A stretch of DNA of 14,423 nucleotides, taken from CAZMSQ01 sp964569025 (GTDB lineage Bacteria > Bacteroidota > Bacteroidia > Chitinophagales > Saprospiraceae). Below the pieces are notes generated by a model. It made no database searches and was not told the origin of the DNA. It worked only from the letters and a program-made list of their open reading frames with translations. The translations under genes and the position numbers were made by a program. Each line of letters begins with the position of its first letter. The stretch's first letter is position 1. The stretch covers positions 1 through 14,423 of the forward strand of contig CAZMSQ010000049.1 in NCBI GenBank assembly GCA_964569025.1. Reading direction: 5' to 3'. Below are positions 6,847 through 14,423 of the stretch, one piece after another.

Positions 6847-7914
6847 ATGAATTCTGGCTTTCCAGTGAGTGTGCTCATATGGGCGGTGCTTATCTTTTCA
6901 CATCCTGTCAAGGCTCAGCTATTGAGCAGCATCCTTTTTGTGGAAGATACACAAGACCTCTTCAGCAATGCTGAAATCATCAAGGCTGACCTTGATGAGC
7001 TGACAGGAGGAACATACACACTTTACAACACGTTTGAGGAAGGCCAAAGCCCGCCCCTGAGCCTCCTCCAGAATCATCAGCTGGTCATCTGGTACTGCGG
7101 ATCTGATCTCGAAGACCTCTACTTTTGGGATGGGTTAGATCAGGATAATCAGGCGCTGGCTGCATATCTGGAACTGGGCGGTTGGCTCTGGCTGATCGGG
7201 ACAGATGTGCTCTATGATCGCTACGGTCCTGCTCCTGCCGATTTCAGTCCCGGAGAGTTTGTCTATGATTGGCTCGGGATCGAGCGATATCAACTCCAAA
7301 CCTACGCGGACGACGGAGGCATCGGTCTGCCCTATGCCACGCCTGATCCGAATGCCTACATTTACGGCCTGGATACCCTTACCTGGCAATTTCCGACGCT
7401 GTATTATGTCGATGGGGTCTTGCCCCGGGAAGGTGTGCTGCCGGTCTATCGGATGGATGTAGGTGGATATGTATTTCGTGACAGTATCTGCGGGGTGTAC
7501 TACCCGGTGCATGGTATTGAGGGTGGGGGAGTGATGTCCTTTTTTTTCGATTTGGCATTGGTATCTCCGGCTGACTTACGCCAGCAAACACTGCTTTTTG
7601 TGCTGGAGTTTTTTGACTCAATTGTCAAGACCAAAGACCCGACTCTCGCCGGGTTTGGAGCCCGTCTGTTTCCCAATCCTGTATCGGGGTCATCTTGTAC
7701 GCTTCAACTGCAAATGGATGACGCTCAGCCGGTATCATGCCGGCTTGTCAACCTGTCCGGCAAGGCTGTCACGAGTCAGCTGGAATTTGGGAGGCAACAG
7801 CCTGGCAATCTCAATCTGGAAATCCCATTTCCGTCCCTGCCTCCGGGCTTCTATGTGCTTGAGGTCACCATTGGCTCAGGCACAGGGGGGATTCCCGTTA
7901 TTGTCGGTCAATGA
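6847..7914 (+). CDS. secreted protein with a T9SS type A sorting domain
   Basis: The 355-residue protein begins with a Sec signal peptide cleaved about after VKA (21-23), leaving an N-terminal Gln. Residues 27-125 look like a Rossmann or glutamine-amidotransferase-like alpha/beta domain: SILFVEDTQD, then NHQLVIWYCGSD, then YLELGGWLWLIGTD. This layout is common in Bacteroidota surface proteins, where the domain is usually not catalytic. An uncharacterised middle part follows. The C-terminus (about 270-355) is a type IX sorting domain, recognised by ARLFPNPVSG, the LVNLSGKAV strand and PPGFYVLEV. The mature protein should cross the outer membrane by T9SS and be released or anchored on the cell surface. 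Its stop overlaps the next gene's start (ATGA), so the two are translationally coupled. I do not recognise an enzymatic function. Confidence 0.82.
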   Translation: MNSGFPVSVLIWAVLIFSHPVKAQLLSSILFVEDTQDLFSNAEIIKADLDELTGGTYTLYNTFEEGQSPPLSLLQNHQLVIWYCGSDLEDLYFWDGLDQDNQALAAYLELGGWLWLIGTDVLYDRYGPAPADFSPGEFVYDWLGIERYQLQTYADDGGIGLPYATPDPNAYIYGLDTLTWQFPTLYYVDGVLPREGVLPVYRMDVGGYVFRDSICGVYYPVHGIEGGGVMSFFFDLALVSPADLRQQTLLFVLEFFDSIVKTKDPTLAGFGARLFPNPVSGSSCTLQLQMDDAQPVSCRLVNLSGKAVTSQLEFGRQQPGNLNLEIPFPSLPPGFYVLEVTIGSGTGGIPVIVGQ

Positions 7915-10274
7915 TGGCCATACAAGGATGTGTAAAAAAAAGAATGATGACAGGACGACTAGTATGCATTCTCCTCTTTTCTTTTCTCACCCTTTTGGTG
8001 GTGTCATGCAATACGCGGCAACATGAGGAATCGCTGGAGAGGGTGCCTTCCGGACAGTCAGTCACTCGCGCTGGACATGAACGAATGGTTCGCTTGTTGG
8101 ACAGTTTGGGGAAGGTGGCTGATCCGGCCGATAACTATCATCTCAATGCACAAAAAGCAAGCGCAATCGGGGCCCGTGCTCAGGCAGAGCGGGAGCCGGG
8201 AATACGCATTCAGCTCATCTTCCAGTATGCGCTTCAAATGCTGAATGCCGGAAAGCCCGATGAGGCGATTAAGGTTCTTGAGAATCTGATAAATGGACTG
8301 GGGGGGATAGAAAAAGCCTTGCAGCCTGCTACACGGACGGTGGTCGATATTCTTGGAGTGGCGTATCTGAGAAAGGGGGAATTAGAAAATTGCGTCAGCA
8401 ACCACAATGCCTTTACATGCATTCTGCCTCTGCAGCCAGAGGCCGAGCATCAGCTCAGGCAGGGTTCAGAACAGGCCATCCGAGTATTTGAGGCGATACT
8501 CAGGGCATATCCTAATGACTTGCAAACCCGTTATCTGTTAAATCTGGCAGCTACAACTCTGGGGGCCCATCCGAAGGGCATTTCCGAAGCTTGGCGAATG
8601 CCCATCACCATGCCCACTGAGCCCGGATTTCCGCGGTTTTCCAATCGGGCGGTCGACCTCGGTATTGACCTCGAGGGTATTGCCGGGGGGTGTTGCATGG
8701 ACGATTTCTCGGGCGACGGGCGGCTGGATTTGATGGTGTCTTCGTATATGTACGGAGACCAGATTCGCTATTTCCGGCAAACACCCAACGGCCAGTTGAT
8801 CGAGGAGACTGCGAAAGCCGGGTTGACCGGAATCACTGGCGGGCTCAACATGAAGCAGGCTGATTATGACAACGACGGACAAACGGACTTGCTGGTCCTC
8901 CGTGGAGGTTGGCTTGGCCGCGGCGGTCGGCAGCCGCATTCTTTGATTCGCAACAATGGAGATGGCACCTTCACAGATGTGACAATCCAAGCAGGGCTGC
9001 TCGATTTTCAGCCCGGCCAAACTGCAGAGTGGGCCGATTTTGATGGTGACGGCTGGCTCGATCTCTTTGTCGGCTATGAGTCCGGCAATTTCAATGACAC
9101 AGAAGGGGAGACCGGGGTCTACAGCAGCACCCAAACCGATAGCCATCCCTGCCGTCTTTACAGAAACAATGCTGACGGCACTTTTTCGGATATGGCTCCT
9201 CAGCTTGGTCTCAATCTAACAGGGTTTGTCAAAGGTGCTGCCTGGGGCGACTTTAACAATGACCGCTGGCCTGATCTGTATGTGTCGATTCTCGGAGCTC
9301 CAAACCGCTTGTATATGAACCGTCCGGATGCCACTACAGGTGGGCGGATTTTTGAGGAAATCGCCTCACAGGCAGGAGTTGGCGAGCCTGTGGAGAGTTT
9401 CCCATGCTGGGTCGGTGATGTCAATAATGATGGCTACACAGATGTGTTTGTAGCCGGATATGATTTGGATCGGCTCTTTCAGGTGGGGGAAGCATACGCC
9501 CGTGAGTTGCTTGGTCTTCCTGCGCTCGGGGCCCAGTGCCGGCTATACCTCAATAGTGGAGACGAAACCTTCCGGGACGTGTCTTCGGAATATGGCATAG
9601 ATAAATCCCTCTTTGCCATGGGGCTGAATGCCGGAGATATCGATAACGATGGGTGGATTGACCTGATGGTCGGGACCGGGGCCCCTGACTTGCGGTCAGT
9701 CGTTCCGAACCGGGTGTTTCGCAATATCTCTGGCTTGCGCTTTGAAGATTATACCAGTCATGGATTTGGAAATATTCAAAAGGGTCATGGCATTTCTTTC
9801 GGTGATATGGATGAAGATGGAGATCAGGATATCTATGCCGTGATTGGAGGAGCTTATCAGGGAGATTATGCCCAGAATGTACTGTATGAAAACCCTGGTA
9901 TTGAAGGAAATTCGTGGATAACGCTCAGGCTGAAGGGCACTACCTCCAACAGATCGGCCGTCGGTGCTCGTGTGGTACTAACGGTGCGAAGGCCCGACGG
10001 TTCAACCCGCCGGATTGTTCGCACGGTTGATAATGGGGCTTCTTTTGGAGCAAATAGCTTGCAACTCGAAACAGGCCTCGGTGATGCCCGTGAGATTGTA
10101 GAGGTCTCAATCTCATGGCCGCGGCCGGGAGCCGAAGAGGTGAAGGTGGAGAATATCCCGCTGAATCGAATCGTGACCTTCATCGAGGGAAAGGAAGCTG
10201 AGTTTTTGGTTGAAGAACCACGCCCCCTTCCCCTGACCGGATCCGGGCATGAAGGGCATCATCACCATCACTAA
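7911..10274 (+). CDS. FG-GAP/VCBS propeller lipoprotein with ASPIC/UnbV domain
   Basis: This 787-residue protein has a lipoprotein signal with lipobox VVSC and lipidated Cys33, if the start is 7911; the ATG at 7944 gives a shorter, equally good signal. Residues 80-220 are helical and TPR-like, with a CX3HX4C cluster (C161, H165, C170). Seven Asp-rich calcium-loop motifs follow: DDFSGDGRLD (264), DYDNDGQTD (318), DFDGDGWLD (376), DFNNDRWPD (447), DVNNDGYTD (503), DIDNDGWID (576) and DMDEDGDQD (632). This count is what a seven-bladed beta propeller needs. An ASPIC/UnbV domain lies at about 680-745 (SAVGARVVL, TGLGDAREIVEVSISWP). The last eight residues are HEGHHHHH. The product is probably an outer-membrane surface lipoprotein that binds calcium and possibly another metal. 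Its ligand is unknown. A run of eight adenines near the 5' end is a possible slippage site. Confidence 0.88.
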   Translation: MMAIQGCVKKRMMTGRLVCILLFSFLTLLVVSCNTRQHEESLERVPSGQSVTRAGHERMVRLLDSLGKVADPADNYHLNAQKASAIGARAQAEREPGIRIQLIFQYALQMLNAGKPDEAIKVLENLINGLGGIEKALQPATRTVVDILGVAYLRKGELENCVSNHNAFTCILPLQPEAEHQLRQGSEQAIRVFEAILRAYPNDLQTRYLLNLAATTLGAHPKGISEAWRMPITMPTEPGFPRFSNRAVDLGIDLEGIAGGCCMDDFSGDGRLDLMVSSYMYGDQIRYFRQTPNGQLIEETAKAGLTGITGGLNMKQADYDNDGQTDLLVLRGGWLGRGGRQPHSLIRNNGDGTFTDVTIQAGLLDFQPGQTAEWADFDGDGWLDLFVGYESGNFNDTEGETGVYSSTQTDSHPCRLYRNNADGTFSDMAPQLGLNLTGFVKGAAWGDFNNDRWPDLYVSILGAPNRLYMNRPDATTGGRIFEEIASQAGVGEPVESFPCWVGDVNNDGYTDVFVAGYDLDRLFQVGEAYARELLGLPALGAQCRLYLNSGDETFRDVSSEYGIDKSLFAMGLNAGDIDNDGWIDLMVGTGAPDLRSVVPNRVFRNISGLRFEDYTSHGFGNIQKGHGISFGDMDEDGDQDIYAVIGGAYQGDYAQNVLYENPGIEGNSWITLRLKGTTSNRSAVGARVVLTVRRPDGSTRRIVRTVDNGASFGANSLQLETGLGDAREIVEVSISWPRPGAEEVKVENIPLNRIVTFIEGKEAEFLVEEPRPLPLTGSGHEGHHHHH

Positions 10275-10281
10275 GAAGGCT

Positions 10282-10917
10282 ATGGATACAGAGGCACTTT
10301 TTTCAGGTATGGATGTCTATCTGATTGACCACATCTTGCGCGGCAGATACAGCCCGCAATGGGGGCAGCGGGTGCTTGATGCAGGTGCAGGTGGAGGCAG
10401 GAACCTGCCGTGGTTTGTGGCACATGGCTTTGAAGTGTACACAGCCGATAAAGACCCGGATGCGCTGTCTCATCTGCGTGTCCGCTTTCCAGAGCTGCCG
10501 GCGGAGCGGTATTTCAGTGGGGACCTCGGGCAACTTTCCTTCCCAGATAATTGGTTTGACCACATCCTGTGCAGTGCCGTCCTCCACTTTGCACAGGATA
10601 CGTCTCATTTTTCCCGGATGTATGCCCGTTTGGCAGGCGTTCTCAAACCTGGCGGCACTCTGTTTATCCGAACTGCTGTCACCACCGGGATGAAAGAATA
10701 TGGAATTCCCGCAGACCCCGGAGTTTATGATCTGCCTGATGGGACTGTGCGATTTTTAGCCAATCGGCATCTATTGGAAACCCTCAGCGCGGAGATAGGA
10801 ATGGAATGGATAGACCCGTTCAAGACTGTCCTCGTTGATGGCATGAGAAGTATGGCTGTGATCATGCTTCAAAAAGCGGGTTTTTCGGCAGCTGCGGGTG
10901 TAAACGGCAGCGCATAA
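10282..10917 (+). CDS. class I SAM-dependent methyltransferase
   Basis: This 211-residue cytoplasmic protein has the Rossmann fold of class I methyltransferases. Motif I is VLDAGAGGGRNLPWF (31-45), the acidic residue after beta2 lies in YTADKDPDAL (53-62), motif IV is HILCSAVLHFA (94-104), and the post-motif is VLKPGGTLFIRTA (120-132). I start it at the ATG at 10282, 7 bases after the lipoprotein's stop; a purine-rich AAGAAGG lies very close to it. The in-frame ATG at 10249 would overlap the histidine-encoding end of that gene and add residues that do not look like the family. Close spacing suggests co-transcription with the lipoprotein. The substrate is unknown; small-molecule, tellurite-type and thiol methyltransferases share this layout. 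Its last 49 bp overlap the end of the convergent molybdenum hydroxylase gene. Confidence 0.85.
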   Translation: MDTEALFSGMDVYLIDHILRGRYSPQWGQRVLDAGAGGGRNLPWFVAHGFEVYTADKDPDALSHLRVRFPELPAERYFSGDLGQLSFPDNWFDHILCSAVLHFAQDTSHFSRMYARLAGVLKPGGTLFIRTAVTTGMKEYGIPADPGVYDLPDGTVRFLANRHLLETLSAEIGMEWIDPFKTVLVDGMRSMAVIMLQKAGFSAAAGVNGSA

Positions 10918-13025
10918 TACCTTTGTCTGGTTGCTTTATACAAGGCATTGGCAAAGGCCGGTGCAGCGGGTGGAAAGGGTGGCTCTCCAAGTCCTGTTGG
11001 TGCCTCTTTACTCGCAACAAAATGAATCTCAATTTGTGGTACATCTTCCATACGAATGAGGCGGTACCTGTCAAAGTTTTCGGCAGAGGGTCGGCCTTTG
11101 GAGAATGAAAACGTTCCATACAGTGCATGCCCAATGGCATCGACAATGCCTCCCTGGCATTGGTTGCGCGCAGCCTGAGGGTTGATAACGATGCCGCAGT
11201 CAATTGCACAGATGATGCGCTTGAGAACAGGCGTATCTCCCTCCAGTGCCACTTCAGCGACCTCAGCAACATGCGTATTGTGGCTGTAGTACGCGCTAAA
11301 TCCCTGAAAAATTCCATCTGGTGCATTGCCCCAGTTGCTTTTCTCAGCGACCAGCCTGATGGCACCTTGCATTCTCGACGGACTATACTCGATGCGTTCA
11401 TCTTGCTCTGCGGCAGGAATGGCTTCCTCAAGCAGCTCCAGACGCCATTCGATTGGATCGCGCCCAAGCTGTTCGGCCAATTCATCGAAAAAAGTTTGTT
11501 CGGCGAATGCCAGCACATTGGTATATGGGGCCCTCCACGCGCCTGTCGTTATTGCACTTGGCAATGCGTGGGCGTCAATCCGCAGGTTTGGGATGCTTCC
11601 TGCCGGAAAGAAGTTGGGAATCAGCCCATACATGTGACTGTTGATGCTGGCTTCTGTAAGATGGTAGCCGGTGACTGAACCATTCTGAATGGCCGCGCGG
11701 ACTTTATATTTTGAAGCCACCCGGTACTTTCCGGCTGTCATATCATCTTCCCGGGAGTAAACCAGTTTGACAGGCTTTCCTGTCAGGCTGGAAATCATAG
11801 CCGCTTCCTCCGTAAAATCATTGTATAACCTGCGACCAAAACCGCCACCCTGACGGGTCATTACTACGGAAATTTCACTTTCGTCGCGACCTAATAATGC
11901 AGCCACATCCCGATGGGCCGCGGCAGGCGTCTGTGTGGGTCCTATCAATTCAACCCCGTCTTCACGGACATCCGCAAAAAAGTTCATTGGCTCCATGGTG
12001 TTATGGGGTAGAAATGGCGCTTCATAGGTGCGCTCCAGCACAATGTCTGCAGATTGAAATGCCTTGGTGACATCACCATCGAGCCGCAGAGGTCCTTTGG
12101 AGGGCGTATCCAGGAGCTCCCTCATGCGTGTATCGTGTTCGGCAGTACTTTCAAGGGGCGCCACTTCCTTCCAGGTGGCACGAAGTGCTTTTTTTCCCTT
12201 GAAGACGGCCCATGTCGAAGTGCCCGTTACAGCCAAGGTATTTCCGAATTGAACGACATCCAGTACGCCATTCACCTTTCGGGTTTCTGCATCGTCGATT
12301 TCATCAAGAGCAAGTCCGAAAGCTGGTGGGTGGAGAATAGCTGCATAGATCATTCCCTCCCTGGTGAAATCGAGACCATATAATGGCTGTCCGGTGATGA
12401 TGGCATCGATATCGACATTCCCGACATCGGTCCCTATTATGGTAAAGTCTTCATAATCCTTGAGTGAGACCTCCTCAGGTATGTCAAGCGAGGCAGCTTC
12501 TGTAGCCAATTCTGCGTAGGTCAGCGCATCGTTATTCGGGCCATATACGACACCGTTGCGGGTTGTACATGTTGCCGGATCTGCACCCCAGCGCATGGCA
12601 GCAGCGGTGATGAGCATGGTGCGAGCTGTGGCACCCGCTTTTCGCAAGCCTTCCCAACCTTTACGGATCGACTGACTTCCACCTGCAACCTGATGGGTAA
12701 AACGTATCGTATCCAGTGGTGCCTGCTCGACACGTACCATCTCCCAACTGACCCCCAGCTCTTCAGCGACAATCATCGGCATGGAAGTTCTCACATTTTG
12801 ACCGATTTCCGGATTGGGCGCCTGAATTGTCACCATCCCATTGTCAGCTATTTTGATGAACGCATTCATCTCAAACCAATCCGAGGGTGGGGCGGTAATC
12901 TGGTTGAGCTCTTTATCCGACCGGCAAGCGGTCAGCCAGTTGAATCCAAGTAACATGCCACCACCAACTACAGCAGTTGACCGAAAAAAAGAGCGCCGAG
13001 AAATATGGGTTTTGCTTGTCTGCAT
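10869..13025 (-). CDS. molybdopterin-binding large subunit of an isoquinoline 1-oxidoreductase-type hydroxylase
   Basis: This is a 718-residue xanthine dehydrogenase/aldehyde oxidase-family subunit of the IorB kind. These enzymes hydroxylate N-heterocycles or oxidise aldehydes, using water as the oxygen source. The twin-arginine signal SRRSFF (9-14), the hydrophobic stretch VVGGGMLLGF and a possible lipobox LTAC (Cys34) put it in the periplasm, perhaps lipid-anchored. Family motifs are GGSQSIRKGWEGLRKAGA (115-132), GGGFGRR (393-399), GAWRAPYTN (495-503) and GLGEPPFPPAAPAFANAL (678-695), where Glu681 is the expected catalytic base. I chose the ATG at 13025 because it starts just before the Tat motif; a longer frame from 13130 would run into the small-subunit gene. 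It follows that gene by 13 bp. The substrate is unknown. Confidence 0.9.
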   Translation of the reverse strand: MQTSKTHISRRSFFRSTAVVGGGMLLGFNWLTACRSDKELNQITAPPSDWFEMNAFIKIADNGMVTIQAPNPEIGQNVRTSMPMIVAEELGVSWEMVRVEQAPLDTIRFTHQVAGGSQSIRKGWEGLRKAGATARTMLITAAAMRWGADPATCTTRNGVVYGPNNDALTYAELATEAASLDIPEEVSLKDYEDFTIIGTDVGNVDIDAIITGQPLYGLDFTREGMIYAAILHPPAFGLALDEIDDAETRKVNGVLDVVQFGNTLAVTGTSTWAVFKGKKALRATWKEVAPLESTAEHDTRMRELLDTPSKGPLRLDGDVTKAFQSADIVLERTYEAPFLPHNTMEPMNFFADVREDGVELIGPTQTPAAAHRDVAALLGRDESEISVVMTRQGGGFGRRLYNDFTEEAAMISSLTGKPVKLVYSREDDMTAGKYRVASKYKVRAAIQNGSVTGYHLTEASINSHMYGLIPNFFPAGSIPNLRIDAHALPSAITTGAWRAPYTNVLAFAEQTFFDELAEQLGRDPIEWRLELLEEAIPAAEQDERIEYSPSRMQGAIRLVAEKSNWGNAPDGIFQGFSAYYSHNTHVAEVAEVALEGDTPVLKRIICAIDCGIVINPQAARNQCQGGIVDAIGHALYGTFSFSKGRPSAENFDRYRLIRMEDVPQIEIHFVASKEAPTGLGEPPFPPAAPAFANALYKATRQRYYALPFTPAAAEKPAF

Positions 13026-13038
13026 AGGTGTCGGAGAT

Positions 13039-13500
13039 TTACTTTGACAATTGAGCTGCCGTCTGAACTGCTTCACGAATGCGACAATACGTTCCGCAAC
13101 GACATAATACGCCATCCATAGCAGATGCAATTTCCTCTTCAGTTGGGTGAGGAGTGTTGTCGAGAAAAGCTGCCGCGGTCATTATTTGACCAGCTTGACA
13201 ATACCCGCACTGGGGCACATCATGTTGCTTCCATGCTTTCTGGACCGGATGGGTTCCGTTTTCTGAAAGCCCCTCGATGGTTGTGATGTGTGATTGGCCA
13301 ACGCCCGAAACTGGGTAGGTACATGACCTGATCGCCGTTCCGTTGAGATGGACGGTACACACGCCACACTGGCCAATCCCGCATCCGTATTTAGTGCCGA
13401 ATAGTTCCAAATGGTCCCTGAGAATCCACAATAGAGGAGTATCCGGGTCAGCATGTACCTCGAAAGGCTGACCGTTGACATTCAATGAATAAATTGACAT
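13039..13500 (-). CDS. [2Fe-2S] small subunit of the molybdenum hydroxylase
   Basis: This 153-residue iron-sulfur subunit has the standard two-domain plan. The plant-ferredoxin-like domain has Cys40, Cys45, Cys48 and Cys60 (CGIGQCGVC, then RSC). The helical domain has Cys98, Cys101, Cys133 and Cys135 (QCGYCQAGQ, then LCRCGTYCRI). All eight expected ligands are present, and the length is typical of IorA-type subunits. It passes electrons from the molybdenum centre to an outside acceptor. It has no signal peptide of its own, so it is probably folded in the cytoplasm and carried out with the Tat-tagged large subunit encoded directly downstream. The start is the ATG at 13500. The 52-bp gap to the upstream hydrolase has no obvious terminator, so the three minus-strand genes may form one transcript. 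Confidence 0.93.
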   Translation of the reverse strand: MSIYSLNVNGQPFEVHADPDTPLLWILRDHLELFGTKYGCGIGQCGVCTVHLNGTAIRSCTYPVSGVGQSHITTIEGLSENGTHPVQKAWKQHDVPQCGYCQAGQIMTAAAFLDNTPHPTEEEIASAMDGVLCRCGTYCRIREAVQTAAQLSK

Positions 13501-13552
13501 AGGCTGAGAGTTACGAATGTGAAAGCGTTGCCAATGTCGAAGATACGTAATT

Positions 13553-14416
13553 TTAAACCACGGCTCCCAGAGAATTACAGATGGTGTCGATCACATTTCG
13601 ACTTCTGAGGCTGTGTCCCTCCCCGGGCATTTCTATTAAAGTGCCTCTCTGCCACAATTTGGCAACAGACTCGATTTCAGAATATGGAGCAATCCCATCT
13701 TTGGGGTCATGAAGAAGGAGGCCGTCCCCTGTGAGTTTTTCAGCAAAATCAGCCATATCAAACCATTCCGGATGTTCATTATAGGTCTTGAATATGGCAC
13801 TATTCAGCCCCTGGGCGACCCGCCTGGAGAGTCCGAGAAAGGTGCAATATGACTTTAATAACGTGGTCAGTTTGACGGGCATTCCCAATAAAAACAAGGA
13901 GTTGACAGAAGGCGCCCCAAGCTGTGTAGTCAGGTACATGGCCGCCATCGCACCGGCAGAATGCCCGACAATTGCCACAGGGTTATACTTGTCGCAATAG
14001 GGCTGCATAAAACCGGCGTATTTGACAGCAGAGAATGCAGTACCTCCTGAGGCACCATGGGCAGGTGCATCAACCATCAAAACGGAATACCCAATCTCAA
14101 TCAACGCATCCTTCAATTTTTCCCACCTCCCGGAATTGCTCTCCCACCCATGGGCCAGCAGTATGACAGGCCCATCAGCTTGAAAAAAATACCCTCGTGA
14201 TTTTTCTCCCTGATACGCATTGACCAACTGCTCATCGGCAGTCATGAGCCAGGAGGGGAGTGTGCCTTCCCGATATCGCCCTTTGCGCGGCGTTGAAAAG
14301 ATGGTCAAGGCAGACTTCCCTGCCCTGAGCGGGCTAATCAGAGCCATTGTATTCAATGAGGTCCGAACTGACCAAAGTGCAAGTCGCTGAGACAATGATT
14401 GTGGTGGGTGGAGCAA
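13553..14416 (-). CDS. alpha/beta hydrolase (5' end uncertain, may extend past the right edge)
   Basis: This is a serine hydrolase of the alpha/beta fold, up to 287 residues in the window. VILLAHGWESNS (84-95) carries the oxyanion-hole HGW, VGHSAGAM (150-157) is the nucleophile elbow with Ser153, Asp240 in HDPKDGIAP is the probable acid, and His268 in GEGHSL completes the triad. The in-window frame starts at a TTG (14416) and stays open to the edge, so the true start may lie outside; the ATG at 14347 (residue 24, MALISPL) is another choice. The N-terminal region before GYFF resembles the poorly characterised Bacteroidota hydrolases that open with an AGK-A...F-TP stretch. There is no clear export signal. 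The substrate is unknown, probably an ester or thioester. It lies upstream of the molybdenum hydroxylase genes on the same strand. Confidence 0.85.
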   Translation of the reverse strand: MLHPPQSLSQRLALWSVRTSLNTMALISPLRAGKSALTIFSTPRKGRYREGTLPSWLMTADEQLVNAYQGEKSRGYFFQADGPVILLAHGWESNSGRWEKLKDALIEIGYSVLMVDAPAHGASGGTAFSAVKYAGFMQPYCDKYNPVAIVGHSAGAMAAMYLTTQLGAPSVNSLFLLGMPVKLTTLLKSYCTFLGLSRRVAQGLNSAIFKTYNEHPEWFDMADFAEKLTGDGLLLHDPKDGIAPYSEIESVAKLWQRGTLIEMPGEGHSLRSRNVIDTICNSLGAVV

Positions 14417-14423
14417 CGTTGTG

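Noticed and set aside
8538..9146. 202-codon open frame on the minus strand
   Set aside because: It lies wholly opposite the propeller domain of the lipoprotein; its sequence has no domain-like pattern and is explained by codon bias of the real gene.
10862..11518. 218-codon minus-strand open frame overlapping the molybdenum-hydroxylase gene in another frame
   Set aside because: It is a shadow of the strongly supported large-subunit gene and has no recognisable motifs.
11127..11678. 183-codon plus-strand open frame opposite the molybdenum-hydroxylase gene
   Set aside because: It is antisense to conserved catalytic-domain coding sequence and has no recognisable motifs.
13538..13545. TATCTTCG on the minus strand as a -7 box for the [2Fe-2S] subunit gene
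   Set aside because: It is one mismatch from TAnnTTTG and lacks a -33 element at the right distance; too weak to list.

Overview
The window looks like a chromosomal segment from a member of the Bacteroidota with roughly balanced base composition. The main clue is the protein at 6847-7914: it has a Sec signal peptide ending in A|Q and a C-terminal domain opening with FPNPVSG, the type of tail recognised by the type IX secretion system, which is confined to that phylum. Ribosome-binding sites are mostly weak, and one TAnnTTTG promoter-like box is present, both usual for the group. I cannot name the genus; a Saprospiria- or Rhodothermia-like lineage would fit, but this is only an impression.

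Region 1 (1-6664) is a surface-glycan or glycolipid assembly cluster that holds all three glycosyltransferase folds. A 17-bp tandem repeat (189-282) sits just upstream of a forward GT4 (GT-B) enzyme. A second GT4 enzyme with a DUF2304 membrane protein runs convergently against it. Divergently from DUF2304 runs a forward operon: a large polytopic GT-C type membrane protein apparently split into two overlapping genes (3002-4585 and 4582-5967), followed by a dolichol-phosphate-mannose-synthase-like GT2 (GT-A) enzyme. The natural reading is that the GT2 charges a polyprenyl phosphate with a sugar, the GT-C protein uses that lipid-linked sugar on the periplasmic side, and the GT4 enzymes build the acceptor in the cytoplasm.

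Region 2 (6847-10917) is a forward trio: a predicted T9SS-exported protein, a large surface lipoprotein (seven FG-GAP/VCBS-type calcium motifs plus an ASPIC/UnbV domain and a natural C-terminal histidine run) and a SAM-dependent methyltransferase. The first two overlap by ATGA, so they are probably co-translated.

Region 3 (10869-14416) is on the minus strand: an alpha/beta hydrolase at the right edge (possibly continuing outside), then a two-subunit molybdenum hydroxylase of the isoquinoline 1-oxidoreductase type, with a small [2Fe-2S] subunit and a large molybdopterin subunit carrying a twin-arginine signal and a possible lipobox. No FAD subunit, cytochrome or cofactor-insertion gene is in the window. 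The large-subunit gene overlaps the methyltransferase gene tail to tail by 49 bp.

No tRNA, rRNA, transposase, CRISPR array or phage gene was seen. The points most worth checking are the split GT-C gene with its own signal peptide at the break, the 17-bp palindromic repeat array, and the histidine-tailed propeller lipoprotein.
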